Positions 8,803-17,477 of a stretch of DNA of 56,098 nt are shown piece by piece (the stretch's first letter is position 1; each line of letters begins with the position of its first letter). The translations under genes and the position numbers were made by a program. Under the pieces are notes generated by a model. That model ran no database searches, was not told the DNA's origin, and saw only the letters and a program-made list of their open reading frames with translations. This DNA comes from Chungangia koreensis (GTDB lineage: Bacteria > Bacillota > Bacilli > Bacillales_A > Planococcaceae), in the NCBI RefSeq assembly GCF_042651785.1, contig NZ_JBHSEC010000012.1:1-56098 (forward strand), in the 5' to 3' direction.

Positions 8803-10791
8803 TTATTTGCGCTCTTCTTGAATCGGTCCGGTATCTTCACTGTCTCCGCGTTCCCTTGGCAAGTCGCCTGTTGAAGGATCGTTCGGAGCGTTAGTGATAT
8901 CCGGGTTCACTTCTTCGGATTCGCTATCCACTGTATCTTCCGCTTTCTTGTCGTATGGACGTTCCGGAAGAGTACCATGCTCTTGCAAATGCTTGATCTG
9001 AGCTGCATCGAGCGTTTCAACTTCAAGCAATGTAGTAGCGATCAAATCTAAAAGATCGCGTTTTTCAGTCAGAATCTGCTTTGTGCGCTCATATTGATCT
9101 TTGATCATACGTTGCATTTCCTGATCGATTTCATAAGCAATCGCATCGGAATAATTTTGCTCCGAGTTAAAGTCGCGTCCTAAGAATACATTTCCGCCCT
9201 GTGATTGGCCAAATTGCAACGGTCCAAGCTTATCGCTCATCCCATATTCGGTAACCATCGAACGGACAATGCCAGTCGCACGCTGGAAGTCATTATGTGC
9301 ACCGGTTGATACTTCACCGAACACGATATCCTCTGAAACCCGACCACCTAACAAGCCGGCTACCTTATCGAGCAATTCCGGTTTTGTCATGAAGTAACGG
9401 TCTTCTTTCGGAAGCATAACAGCATATCCGCCAGCTTGGCCGCGAGGAACAATCGTGACTTTGTGGACCATTTCCGCTTCGTCAAGCATGAGACCGATGA
9501 CCACGTGCCCAGCTTCATGCCACGCGACAATGCGGCGTTCCTTCTCAGATATGACTCGGCTCGACTTAGCAGGACCGGCAATCACTCGATCAGTTGCTTC
9601 ATCGATATCCGACATATCAATTTTCTTCTTATTTCGGCGGGCTGCCACAAGAGCTGCCTCGTTCAATAAGTTTTCAAGATCCGCACCGGAGAAACCAGGA
9701 GTACGTTGGGCAATTGCCTTTAAGTCCACTGTTTCATCGAGCGGTTTGTTGCGTGCATGTACTTGCAAAACAGCTTCACGGCCTTTAACATCTGGGCGGC
9801 CAACCGTAATTTGACGGTCAAAACGTCCTGGGCGTAGAAGTGCAGGGTCTAAAATGTCAGGTCTGTTTGTTGCTGCGATGATGATGATTCCTTCATTCGC
9901 ACCGAAACCGTCCATTTCAACGAGCAATTGGTTCAAAGTTTGTTCACGTTCGTCATGTCCGCCACCGAGACCAGCGCCACGTTGACGGCCGACCGCATCG
10001 ATTTCGTCAATGAAGATAATACACGGAGCATTCTTCTTAGCATTTTCGAAAAGGTCACGTACACGGGATGCACCGACACCGACAAACATTTCAACGAAGT
10101 CGGAACCACTGATTGAGAAGAATGGTACACCGGCTTCACCGGCTACCGCACGAGCAAGCAACGTTTTACCGGTACCTGGTGGTCCAACGAGCAAGATCCC
10201 TTTTGGAATACGTGCACCGATTTCACCGAATTTCCGTGGATCTTTCAGGAAATCTACCACTTCTACCAGTTCGGCTTTTTCTTCATCTGCGCCCGCAACA
10301 TCGTTGAAGCGTACTTTCTTCTTCTCGTCATGATAGAGCTTCGCTTTACTCTTACCGAAGTTCATGACGCGATTACCGCCGCCTTGTGCTTGGTTCAGTA
10401 GGAAGAAGAATAGGATGAAAATAATGATAAACGGAATCAGCCCAGTAATAAACTGCACCCAACCGCTTGTTTCAGGCGCTTCGAGCACCTCTACATCCGT
10501 TGCTGCAGCTGTTGCACGGATATCACTTAAGATTTGCGGATCATTATATGGGATTTTCGCCGTAAAGGTTTCCCCTTCTTTGGCGTTTCTCAACACTCCG
10601 CTTACAATATAGACCCCATTATCCGGCTGCAGGCTTAACTCCTTAACCTGGCCTTCTTCAAGGGTAGAAATAAACTTACTATAACTCAAGTCCTCGGTCT
10701 TCTGGTTAGTGTTGTTAAACGTCCCAAAAATCCCAATGATCACGAGGAAAATTAACAGATAAAATATCGTGTATCGAAATATTCGATTCAT
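8803..10791 (-). CDS. ftsH: ATP-dependent zinc metalloprotease FtsH
   Basis: Membrane AAA+ protease for quality control and regulatory proteolysis; needed for sporulation in B. subtilis. 662 residues: TM1 (about 5-25), an extracytoplasmic domain, TM2 (about 110-135), Walker A GPPGTGKT (about 203), Walker B FIDEID (about 262), arginine-finger region RPGRFDR (about 325) and zinc site HEAGH (about 425). The tail is acidic and low-complexity. The start is the ATG with GGAGG eight bases upstream, giving MNRIFRY. Downstream of hpt, as in B. subtilis. Confidence 0.97.
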   Translation of the reverse strand: MNRIFRYTIFYLLIFLVIIGIFGTFNNTNQKTEDLSYSKFISTLEEGQVKELSLQPDNGVYIVSGVLRNAKEGETFTAKIPYNDPQILSDIRATAAATDVEVLEAPETSGWVQFITGLIPFIIIFILFFFLLNQAQGGGNRVMNFGKSKAKLYHDEKKKVRFNDVAGADEEKAELVEVVDFLKDPRKFGEIGARIPKGILLVGPPGTGKTLLARAVAGEAGVPFFSISGSDFVEMFVGVGASRVRDLFENAKKNAPCIIFIDEIDAVGRQRGAGLGGGHDEREQTLNQLLVEMDGFGANEGIIIIAATNRPDILDPALLRPGRFDRQITVGRPDVKGREAVLQVHARNKPLDETVDLKAIAQRTPGFSGADLENLLNEAALVAARRNKKKIDMSDIDEATDRVIAGPAKSSRVISEKERRIVAWHEAGHVVIGLMLDEAEMVHKVTIVPRGQAGGYAVMLPKEDRYFMTKPELLDKVAGLLGGRVSEDIVFGEVSTGAHNDFQRATGIVRSMVTEYGMSDKLGPLQFGQSQGGNVFLGRDFNSEQNYSDAIAYEIDQEMQRMIKDQYERTKQILTEKRDLLDLIATTLLEVETLDAAQIKHLQEHGTLPERPYDKKAEDTVDSESEEVNPDITNAPNDPSTGDLPRERGDSEDTGPIQEERK

Positions 10792-10921
10792 CCCGAGCCT
10801 CCTCACGCGGTTAACAGAAAACTATACTAAATCTTAACATAAGAGTAATTCGGCTTACAAAAGATAAGCCTTTTGCCATTAACTCGTACACAGCCATTCC
10901 GTTCCTTTATATTCCTGGCTA

Positions 10922-11464
10922 TTAGAACGAATAAATTTCAGGCTTTAACACTCCGATGTACGGAAGATTTCTATACTTTTCTGCGTAATCTAATCCATAT
11001 CCGACTACAAATGCATCAGGCACGATGAATCCTACATAGTCTGCTTTCAAGTCGACCTTGCGTCCAGTTGGTTTATCTAATAGGGTTACGATTTTAATGG
11101 ATTTCGCCTTTCTGTATTTCATGAGATCAACTAAATAACTTAGTGTCAGGCCACTGTCTATAATGTCTTCAATAATGAGGATGTCACGTCCTTCAACACT
11201 TGTGTTCAAGTCCTTTACAATCTTGACTTCACCAGAGGACACAGTTGCGGTTCCATAGCTCGAGACATCCATAAAGTCCATTTCTATGTACGTATCAATC
11301 CGCTTCATCAAATCGCCCATGAATGGCATCGCGCCTTTCAACACACCAATAGCAAGTGGAAACTTGTCAGCGTACTCGGCAGTCAAAACTTCCCCAAGTT
11401 CGCGGATTTTTGTTTGCAGCTCCTCTTCCGTTATCAAAATTTGTTCAATATCATTACCAATCAT
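10922..11464 (-). CDS. hpt: hypoxanthine(-guanine) phosphoribosyltransferase
   Basis: Salvages hypoxanthine and guanine with PRPP to IMP/GMP. 180 residues, type I PRTase fold: PRPP loop LIIEDIIDSGLT (about 96-107) and the purine-site segment near KADYVGFIVPDAFVVGYG. Good Shine-Dalgarno GAGGAAG. It sits between tilS and ftsH; TilS and HprT together regulate ftsH in B. subtilis, so the conserved order matters. A small inverted repeat (about 10852-10870) lies downstream without a T-run. Confidence 0.95.
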   Translation of the reverse strand: MIGNDIEQILITEEELQTKIRELGEVLTAEYADKFPLAIGVLKGAMPFMGDLMKRIDTYIEMDFMDVSSYGTATVSSGEVKIVKDLNTSVEGRDILIIEDIIDSGLTLSYLVDLMKYRKAKSIKIVTLLDKPTGRKVDLKADYVGFIVPDAFVVGYGLDYAEKYRNLPYIGVLKPEIYSF

Positions 11465-11487
11465 AGTTCTTCCTCCTATAGTTCCTG

Positions 11488-12882
11488 TTAAAATTGGTCC
11501 GCCACAAACAGTATGTATGATTCATTCCCTTTACACACTGAAGAAAAACGATTTCCATAACGAAATGTTGGAATCGCCAACACTTCATCTTTTGCCGAGA
11601 CGATCAGCGGCAGCTGCTCCCTTTGTTCTATCGAGACTTTTGCGTCGATGAATACCCGAGACACTCTTTTAGGAGATGACAACTTTGGAAGTTGGATTCT
11701 ATCTCCTTCTTTCCTGGCTCGAACACACAAAGGCTGTTCGTCTGGATGCAGATTGAAGAACCATCGTTCCATCGACGGATGTTCATCTTCACCCGAATCC
11801 GTTCGAGTCCATTTCAGACGAATCCCGTTTCCCGCATCAATCCATGTATCAATTGGGAAATGAAGAGCTTCAGTCTTCTGTTGCTCTTCCGGATGCCTTT
11901 CTAAATGCACAGTCTGATATCGACGAATAAGTTTTGTCCCATCCGGCAAATATAATTCGGCATTTCCATCAGCAGATTTGCACTGATTCCAGACGGCTTC
12001 GATCAGCTGATTCCCGATTTGCGACTGATCATATAGATAGTTTAATAGTAGTAGAACGGTCCGCCTTTGTAAAGCTGGTGGGATTCGGCTGAATTGAACA
12101 GTATCAAGGGTTATTCCGCCTTTTCCATCGGGCTTTGCAGCCTTATTGAATTCCATTTCTGCGAGCTCGTTCATAAAACGTTCATCTTCATTCTGTCTCT
12201 CTGCCCATTTAACTGCTGAATGTGAAGCATTTTCATTTTCCTCTTTTATAAGCGGGAGGATATGATGCCTGAATCGATTCCTGGTGTAATTGTCTTTCAA
12301 ATTACTTGAATCTTCCCTAAAAGCAAGACCTTGCTCATCTATATAACGAAGAATATCCATTTTAGTAATGCCCATAAACGGCCGAATCAGTTTTCTGTTA
12401 CTGATGTCTCTACTGATTTGCATTCCCGGTGACCGGTTAAGGGCTGTACCTCTGACTATGTTCATCAGCACCGTTTCAAGTTGGTCGTCCGCATGGTGTG
12501 CTAAGGCAAGAACATTGAATTCTCCTTCAATCATCACTTCTTCAAAATAATTATATCGCTCCCGTCGGCATATTGCCTGTAGATTACCCTTTTCAACTGC
12601 CAATAGATCAGGAATGGGAATAGCCCTGCCGTAGAAAGGAATAAGCCGCTCCGAACAGAAACGTTCCACGAAGCGGCAATCCTCTTCTGATTCTTCCCCT
12701 CTTAACATATGATTCACATGTACAGCCGAAACATCTATATGCAAGCTATTTCTTTCCTCATGCAGAAAATGAAGGAGCGCCATCGAATCCGATCCACCGG
12801 AACAAGCGACCAATACACGGTCTCCATTTTGAATCAGACTATGTTCTCTTATAAATGACAAAACCTGATTCCGTATTTTCAT
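11488..12882 (-). CDS. tilS: tRNA(Ile)-lysidine synthetase
   Basis: ATP-dependent conversion of C34 to lysidine in the CAU-anticodon tRNA-Ile, switching its identity from Met to Ile. 464 residues: the N-terminal PP-loop motif SGGSDS (about 28-33), the catalytic ATPase domain to about 220, and C-terminal TilS domains. The ATG has AAGGAGG eight bases upstream; a longer reading frame overlapping spoIIE is less likely. It follows spoIIE by 17 bp. The B. subtilis genes yabS and yabT that lie between them are absent. Confidence 0.95.
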   Translation of the reverse strand: MKIRNQVLSFIREHSLIQNGDRVLVACSGGSDSMALLHFLHEERNSLHIDVSAVHVNHMLRGEESEEDCRFVERFCSERLIPFYGRAIPIPDLLAVEKGNLQAICRRERYNYFEEVMIEGEFNVLALAHHADDQLETVLMNIVRGTALNRSPGMQISRDISNRKLIRPFMGITKMDILRYIDEQGLAFREDSSNLKDNYTRNRFRHHILPLIKEENENASHSAVKWAERQNEDERFMNELAEMEFNKAAKPDGKGGITLDTVQFSRIPPALQRRTVLLLLNYLYDQSQIGNQLIEAVWNQCKSADGNAELYLPDGTKLIRRYQTVHLERHPEEQQKTEALHFPIDTWIDAGNGIRLKWTRTDSGEDEHPSMERWFFNLHPDEQPLCVRARKEGDRIQLPKLSSPKRVSRVFIDAKVSIEQREQLPLIVSAKDEVLAIPTFRYGNRFSSVCKGNESYILFVADQF

Positions 12883-12899
12883 GCGCGTTCCTCCTTGAT

Positions 12900-15323
12900 T
12901 TACTGGACCGCCGTTTCCCGGGAAATAACCCGATGTTTGGACGATGGGGAGAATATGGACCATTCCGGTACAGTATGATCCAGCCTCATCACGATAATCG
13001 TCCGGTCATCTGCCGCATGCTTATACTTTCTCGTCATTTCATGCATGACTGCTTCGGCAATTCGGTTCGTATCCCAATCTTCGGCCCTTTGCAATAAGTT
13101 ATATAGTACATTTTCTTGTTTTTCAATCGGTACGTCCGGAGAAAACATCCCGTCAGTCATCATCACAATGAGATCACCCGATTTTAGCTTCTTCTTCTTT
13201 GCTTCAATATTAAAAGACGGCAGAAACCCGACTGGCAAGGATTCACTTTCAATCTTGGAGAAGTCTTTCCCTCTTTTTATATAGGTAGACATTGATCCTG
13301 CCTTATATGACCATAATTGCCCTTCTTGTAAATCTAATAGCCCTAAGTCCACTGTAGCATACAAATCATTTCCTTCCTTCAATGACATTACGTAATGAAG
13401 TGTATGCATGGCAGTTTCCGGATCCATCTTCCGATTGAGGCACTCACGCATCAAACGGATCACTTTCCGGCTTTCTTTATAAGCATTGATGTCTTGTCCC
13501 ATCCCATCTGAAAGGACAACTGCGGTTAATCCGTTATGAAGCGGAAAGACCGCATGTGCATCACCTGCATAGATCGTACCATTCTTTGAAGATGACAACA
13601 CTGCGTAATCCATCTTGAAGCGGACTGCTGAGGAAAGTGAAATCTGCTGATGAGGGAACGGCTCCTTCTTAAAATCTGAGCGGGTGATTTCAAACGGTTC
13701 TTTGTACATGTCATATAACGCGGGTAGGATGAATCTTTCCGTCAGTGTTTGATCTGTTTCCCAATCAGCCTTTTTTTCAGGCAGGCAAATAATGATCTTT
13801 CGCGAACCCTTTTCCTCAGACAATACATCCACTTGGAAGTGCTGGATATTGAGCTCATTTAATTTGTTTGAGATTTCCTCTTCCTCCAACTTAAACGACG
13901 TCATCCCCTCTTTAATATCTGTAATCATATGATCTAAGTGCCTTCCCATATCCCGAAGCTGAAGTGCCAGCATCTTCTTTCCGTGATGCATTTGCCCAGT
14001 AAGCATCCTGCTTGTAATCTCTTCTTCAAGTTCGGTAATAAGTCCTGAAGAGCGTACGCATTTATAATTGATTTTTTCGTCAACCTTATGGCGCATTGCT
14101 TTTTTTGCAGATCCTTTTGCTACGATCCATTCCTCAATCGTTTCAGCCATTCCGTTATTTTTAGCGCCCCAGCATTTATCTTTCCGGAAACATGTTTGAC
14201 AAATTGATAAAGGTTCTTCGAACGATAGCTTTACAGTTTCCTCCTTCGCCGGGGAAAATCGTTCATTTACGACTTGGGACATAAAGTCCACAAACTGATG
14301 AAAGTCTGAGAGCTGACGGTTAATGCGATCTGTCAGCCATTCTTGACGTTTAAAGACGGTGGAAACCCGATTTGGAAATAGCTGATCCTTCCAATAACTA
14401 ATCCAGCTATTCGGAACGATAAAATAGACGAATGAGGCGGTTGCAATTGATATGAAATACGTACTATCAATCGGCAGTGTCGCATCGTACATCAAAAAGA
14501 ATAAACTCGAAAGAATCGCTCCTATTGAAATCCCCGGCTTTCCCCAACGATGGAAAAGTCCTGCACAAAGACCGGTCAACGTATAAACGGCAATCATTCC
14601 ACTGAACGAAAGATTAGAGACGCTGACAATCATCCCTACAATGGTAGCTACGGCTGTAGCGATTGGCAGTCCGGCGATGGATGCAGCCAAGAGTATAATG
14701 AGATGAATCGCCATGACCGGAACGGATACGTATCCCAGCACCATGTTGTCCATCCCCGTCAAAATCATTGCACAGATGATGAATGCCGCCGCTAAACGTT
14801 CAAAGGTCCAACGGTCATGAAGAAATTGATGGATTGGCTTGAAGAATAAAAACAAGAATAACGTCATAAATAATGTAAGAATTCCTTCATACGTAACGAA
14901 CATCCAAACGAAAAACGGGACTTGTCCACTATAGGATAGTAGCTGCCACCCTGTCTGCACGGCAACCACTGCTAAAAGAACCGTAAATGGAATGTATTTT
15001 TTGAAAAAGTTGGCCTGAAATAGGAAGTGGAAGAGAGCGATCTGTAATAGATGGATAGTTGTCTCTCCTAAACCTAACATGAGGCTGCCTGCCATTCCAC
15101 CAGCAAATGTCCAGGGTAAATAGGCTGGATACCGTTTGACGGTCAGCGCCCAGATTGGAAGGAAGAACGGGACAACTGCCTCGAACAGTACGGCTTGGGA
15201 CAGAAAAAAGGAACAGAATAGAAAGGTGATCGACATCCAGATTTTGACCTTCCTTTTCCGGACAGCCTCCACCCATTTCGTTATGGGGCTGTGGGTTTGC
15301 AAGTCGTTACTCCATACTCTCAT
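12900..15323 (-). CDS. spoIIE: stage II sporulation protein E, sigma-F activating phosphatase
   Basis: Dephosphorylates SpoIIAA in the forespore to release sigma-F and takes part in polar septum formation. 807 residues (B. subtilis 827): about ten membrane segments in the first 330 residues, a linker region with a CxxCF...C cluster, and a C-terminal PP2C domain with DGMGQ (about 606-610) and MTDGM (about 722-726) binding the metals. The start is MRVWSND with AAGGGGGAG upstream. It heads the spoIIE-tilS-hpt direction and its control region abuts a divergent tRNA-Met. Confidence 0.96.
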   Translation of the reverse strand: MRVWSNDLQTHSPITKWVEAVRKRKVKIWMSITFLFCSFFLSQAVLFEAVVPFFLPIWALTVKRYPAYLPWTFAGGMAGSLMLGLGETTIHLLQIALFHFLFQANFFKKYIPFTVLLAVVAVQTGWQLLSYSGQVPFFVWMFVTYEGILTLFMTLFLFLFFKPIHQFLHDRWTFERLAAAFIICAMILTGMDNMVLGYVSVPVMAIHLIILLAASIAGLPIATAVATIVGMIVSVSNLSFSGMIAVYTLTGLCAGLFHRWGKPGISIGAILSSLFFLMYDATLPIDSTYFISIATASFVYFIVPNSWISYWKDQLFPNRVSTVFKRQEWLTDRINRQLSDFHQFVDFMSQVVNERFSPAKEETVKLSFEEPLSICQTCFRKDKCWGAKNNGMAETIEEWIVAKGSAKKAMRHKVDEKINYKCVRSSGLITELEEEITSRMLTGQMHHGKKMLALQLRDMGRHLDHMITDIKEGMTSFKLEEEEISNKLNELNIQHFQVDVLSEEKGSRKIIICLPEKKADWETDQTLTERFILPALYDMYKEPFEITRSDFKKEPFPHQQISLSSAVRFKMDYAVLSSSKNGTIYAGDAHAVFPLHNGLTAVVLSDGMGQDINAYKESRKVIRLMRECLNRKMDPETAMHTLHYVMSLKEGNDLYATVDLGLLDLQEGQLWSYKAGSMSTYIKRGKDFSKIESESLPVGFLPSFNIEAKKKKLKSGDLIVMMTDGMFSPDVPIEKQENVLYNLLQRAEDWDTNRIAEAVMHEMTRKYKHAADDRTIIVMRLDHTVPEWSIFSPSSKHRVISRETAVQ

Positions 15324-15353
15324 TTGAAACTCCCCCTTTGCTACATTGACATG

Positions 15354-15420
15354 AGTATAAGGGGTTTTATGCATGAAAGTTTGTCTGTTCGTGGCAGTGA
15401 AAGAAAAAAAGATTTCGACG
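15354..15420 (-). promoter_or_regulatory. candidate spoIIE control region (-10 and Spo0A-like boxes)
   Basis: On the minus strand TATACT (15354-15359) is a plausible -10. Further upstream CGTCGAA (15414-15420) matches the Spo0A box TGNCGAA at six of seven positions, and CCACGAA (15388-15394) is a weaker match. B. subtilis spoIIE is Spo0A-activated with a poor -35, which agrees with the lack of a clear -35 here. This is inference. Confidence 0.35.
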
Positions 15421-15455
15421 CAAAAAATGGTTTTCTGATGAATTATTATTTCTTG

Positions 15456-15484
15456 TTGACAGGAAGCTTTAGCGCTTGTAATAT
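15456..15484 (+). promoter_or_regulatory. tRNA-Met promoter
   Basis: Plus strand: -35 TTGACA (15456-15461), 17-bp spacer, -10 TAATAT (15479-15484), 18 bp upstream of the tRNA 5' end. Confidence 0.85.
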
Positions 15485-15502
15485 AAGTATTGTTGTTTCA
15501 GC

Positions 15503-15576
15503 GGCGGCGTAGCTCAGCTGGCTAGAGCGTACGGTTCATACCCGTAAGGTCGGGGGTTCGATCCCCTCTGCCGCCA
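15503..15576 (+). tRNA. tRNA-Met (CAT anticodon, elongator type)
   Basis: Complete cloverleaf: 7-bp acceptor stem GGCGGCG/TGCCGCC, D-arm GCTC...GAGC, anticodon stem TACGG/CCGTA with loop TTCATAC (anticodon CAT at 15537-15539), and T-arm with TTCGATC. A paired 1:72 position argues for elongator rather than initiator tRNA. The sequence closely resembles B. subtilis elongator tRNA-Met, which also lies next to spoIIE. CCA is not encoded (A is followed by TAT). It is on the opposite strand to its neighbours, with its own promoter and terminator. Confidence 0.97.
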
Positions 15577-15592
15577 TATAATTTATGAATGA

Positions 15593-15623
15593 GAAGAGAC
15601 TCAAATGAGCCTCTTCTTTTTTT
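15593..15623 (+). terminator. tRNA-Met terminator
   Basis: Ten-bp hairpin with one mismatch (GAAGAGACTC / GAGCCTCTTC) followed by seven T, 16 bp after the tRNA. Confidence 0.85.
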
Positions 15624-15660
15624 GTGTCAATTAATAGCGGCTTCTATCAATGCACTGCTG

Positions 15661-15780
15661 GCGGATGCTTTCGGGCCCGCACGATGCGGGTCATGCGTCC
15701 GTTGCCACAGGATGTGGCGGGGCCGATACGAAGTCGGTCAGGAAGGCGTTGCCGCAGGACGCGGCGAACTTAGCCTTCCA
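15661..15780 (-). ncRNA. intergenic multi-hairpin element, Bacillaceae-1-like (copy 1)
   Basis: Four consecutive 5-bp hairpins with pentaloops: 15676-15690 (loop ACGAT), 15704-15718 (AGGAT), 15723-15737 (ACGAA) and 15751-15765 (AGGAC). The last is enclosed by a perfect 7-bp stem GGAAGGC (15741-15747) / GCCTTCC (15773-15779). On the minus strand the loops read ATCGT, ATCCT, TTCGT and GTCCT. Terminal RUCCU loops are the described hallmark of the Bacillaceae-1 RNA motif, recalled from literature and not checked. The 3' half matches the element at 38181-38257. No reading frame with a family match. Confidence 0.55.
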
Positions 15781-15828
15781 ACCCTAATAATAAACAATAG
15801 CTCCGAAACTCTTCTTAAAAGAAAATAG

Positions 15829-15862
15829 TAAAAGCGGCCTCTCCTCTGGACGCCGCTTTTTT
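15829..15862 (-). terminator. terminator of the DinB-fold gene
   Basis: Hairpin arms AAAAGCGG and CCGCTTTT around a 15-base loop, with T on the minus-strand side. It lies just past the stop at 15866. Confidence 0.65.
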
Positions 15863-15865
15863 GGA

Positions 15866-16327
15866 TTAGACGGAAGTATGTCGAACGGATTCGATTTGTT
15901 CCTTATGATGGTTGTCGTGCCATACAAAATCCGCGAAATACTGTAGGATCGTCATTGGATAATCTCCAATTTTGAATTCTTTCGTCCAATCAACTTCTTC
16001 AATTGCTTGTAATTGATCCTTGATTTTTTGACGCTCTTCTTTCGCGTGTCGGATGACTTCAACGAATATCAGCTTCCGGCCCTCTGCTGCGGCACTTTCG
16101 TTGAATGGTTCAAACGGAATGTCCTCTAATTCGCCTCCTTCTTTCATAAGGGGAAGACGTTCTTCACGGGTGTATCGATCCCATTCCGCCATATGCATGA
16201 GGATTTCCTTCGGAGACCATTTCCCTTCCAGAAACGGTTTCGTTGCAGTTTCTTCCGGCATCGCTTTGAGGGATTCCAACCAAAATAGATAGTCTTGTTG
16301 GTGAATTAGAATTTCTTGTTTAGTCAT
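15866..16327 (-). CDS. DinB/YfiT-fold metal-binding protein
   Basis: 153 residues, a DinB-like four-helix bundle. Typical metal-site histidines are seen in EILMHMAEWDRY (about residue 46) and near the C-terminus in WHDNHHKEQ (about 137-142). The family includes putative thiol transferases and damage-inducible proteins; the reaction here is unknown. Good Shine-Dalgarno (GGAAGGAG). It stands alone between tRNA-Met and the S1-domain gene, with its own terminator. No gene of this kind occupies this spot in B. subtilis. Confidence 0.7.
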   Translation of the reverse strand: MTKQEILIHQQDYLFWLESLKAMPEETATKPFLEGKWSPKEILMHMAEWDRYTREERLPLMKEGGELEDIPFEPFNESAAAEGRKLIFVEVIRHAKEERQKIKDQLQAIEEVDWTKEFKIGDYPMTILQYFADFVWHDNHHKEQIESVRHTSV

Positions 16328-16392
16328 TACTTCATCTCCTTCCGAATATGAAGAAATTCGACTTGTACAATTGAAAATCCTTTATCTAAATG

Positions 16393-16424
16393 CAAAAAAG
16401 GCAACCCATGAATGGGCCGCCTAT
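16393..16424 (-). terminator. terminator of the S1-domain gene
   Basis: Minus-strand hairpin GGCGGCCCA-ttca-TGGGTTGCC (with G-U pairs) followed by TTTTTT. Confidence 0.7.
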
Positions 16425-16457
16425 ATAGAAATTGTCTTGGATTGAAACAGCAGCAAG

Positions 16458-16886
16458 TTACCCTCTTCTCGCTCCGCGTCCACCGCGTTTGGATTCGGTT
16501 GCCCGTTTTAATGTAGATAGACGATCTTCGCTGTCTTTTAGGAAGCGCGCCATCTTCTGTTCGAAGTTTTCTTTGCCTGGGGCGTTGCGATCATTGGAGC
16601 GATTTTGGCGAGGTCGATGAGGACGCTCCGGACGCTCTGGACGCTCAGCCTGAGGCTTCGCTTTACGAATGGAAAGGCCAATCTTTCCATCTGTACCGAC
16701 ATTCATCACTTTCACTTCAACTTGGTCCCCGACCTTCAAGTGGTCATTGATGTCCTTTACATAATTATCAGCAACTTCACTGATATGGACGAGGCCTGTT
16801 GAGCCACCTGGCAGCTCGACGAATGCTCCGAAATTAGTAATCCCTGTGACTTTCCCTTGTACCTTGCTGCCTACTTCAATTGACAT
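16458..16886 (-). CDS. S1 RNA-binding domain protein (YabR-like)
   Basis: 142 residues. Residues 1-72 form one S1 domain (GSKVQGKVTGITNFGAFVEL, GLVHISE, KIGLSIRKA). A Pro/Arg-rich disordered tract and a basic C-terminal tail follow. Likely binds RNA or ribosomes; resembles the general stress protein 13/YabR family. The start MSIEVGS has AAGGAGGAG upstream at a somewhat long spacing; a 21-codon longer frame looks non-conserved. It lies directly after divIC, as in B. subtilis. Confidence 0.88.
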   Translation of the reverse strand: MSIEVGSKVQGKVTGITNFGAFVELPGGSTGLVHISEVADNYVKDINDHLKVGDQVEVKVMNVGTDGKIGLSIRKAKPQAERPERPERPHRPRQNRSNDRNAPGKENFEQKMARFLKDSEDRLSTLKRATESKRGGRGARRG

Positions 16887-17013
16887 AAAAAAAATGCTCC
16901 TCCTTAAGTGATAAGCGGGCTTCCTTTGGAAGCCTTGCAACATATTCATGACTCTTTACAAATACTAGAATCTTACTTTAATTATAGCCAACAAAAAAAG
17001 AGTGTCAACAAGA

Positions 17014-17436
17014 CTACTCTTTTCCGTCCTTATTTTCCTTCCCTTTTTTGTCTTTTTCGGGAATGGCAAAGATAATTTCCCCATCCTCGGATAGGTAGTA
17101 TTCTTTGCGGGCTAATTTGGCGATGTACTCATCGTCATTTAACTTGGTAATCTGGTGCTTCAGTATTTCCTGTTCTTCCTGCACCTCTTCCAATCTCTCG
17201 AGAGCTTCCGCCTTTTCCTGCTCTATTGCAGCAAGCGTTTTAGTCTGCGAGAACATCATGGAACCAATACCGATTGCAGTCAGTACGACAAGGATGCCGA
17301 ACACTGCGAGCCTTCTATATAGACGGACCCGATGAGCTCTTTGGCGCTGCTCCTTGCGGACGACTGCCCGGACATAATCGGTATTGATGGATGCAATTTG
17401 CGATGATTTGTTCTTCTCTTTTCTTGCACCCAACAT
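17014..17436 (-). CDS. divIC: septum formation initiator DivIC
   Basis: Bitopic divisome protein that works with FtsL and DivIB at the septum. 140 residues: a basic cytoplasmic N-terminus, one membrane segment (about 43-63), then an extracytoplasmic coiled coil (about 66-105) and a short LARKEYYLSEDGEIIF terminal segment typical of the DivIC/FtsB family. It follows yabQ by 41 bp. Confidence 0.93.
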   Translation of the reverse strand: MLGARKEKNKSSQIASINTDYVRAVVRKEQRQRAHRVRLYRRLAVFGILVVLTAIGIGSMMFSQTKTLAAIEQEKAEALERLEEVQEEQEILKHQITKLNDDEYIAKLARKEYYLSEDGEIIFAIPEKDKKGKENKDGKE

Positions 17437-17477
17437 AGAACCCCCCTGACAGTCTTTAATGGTTATTCCATTATAAA

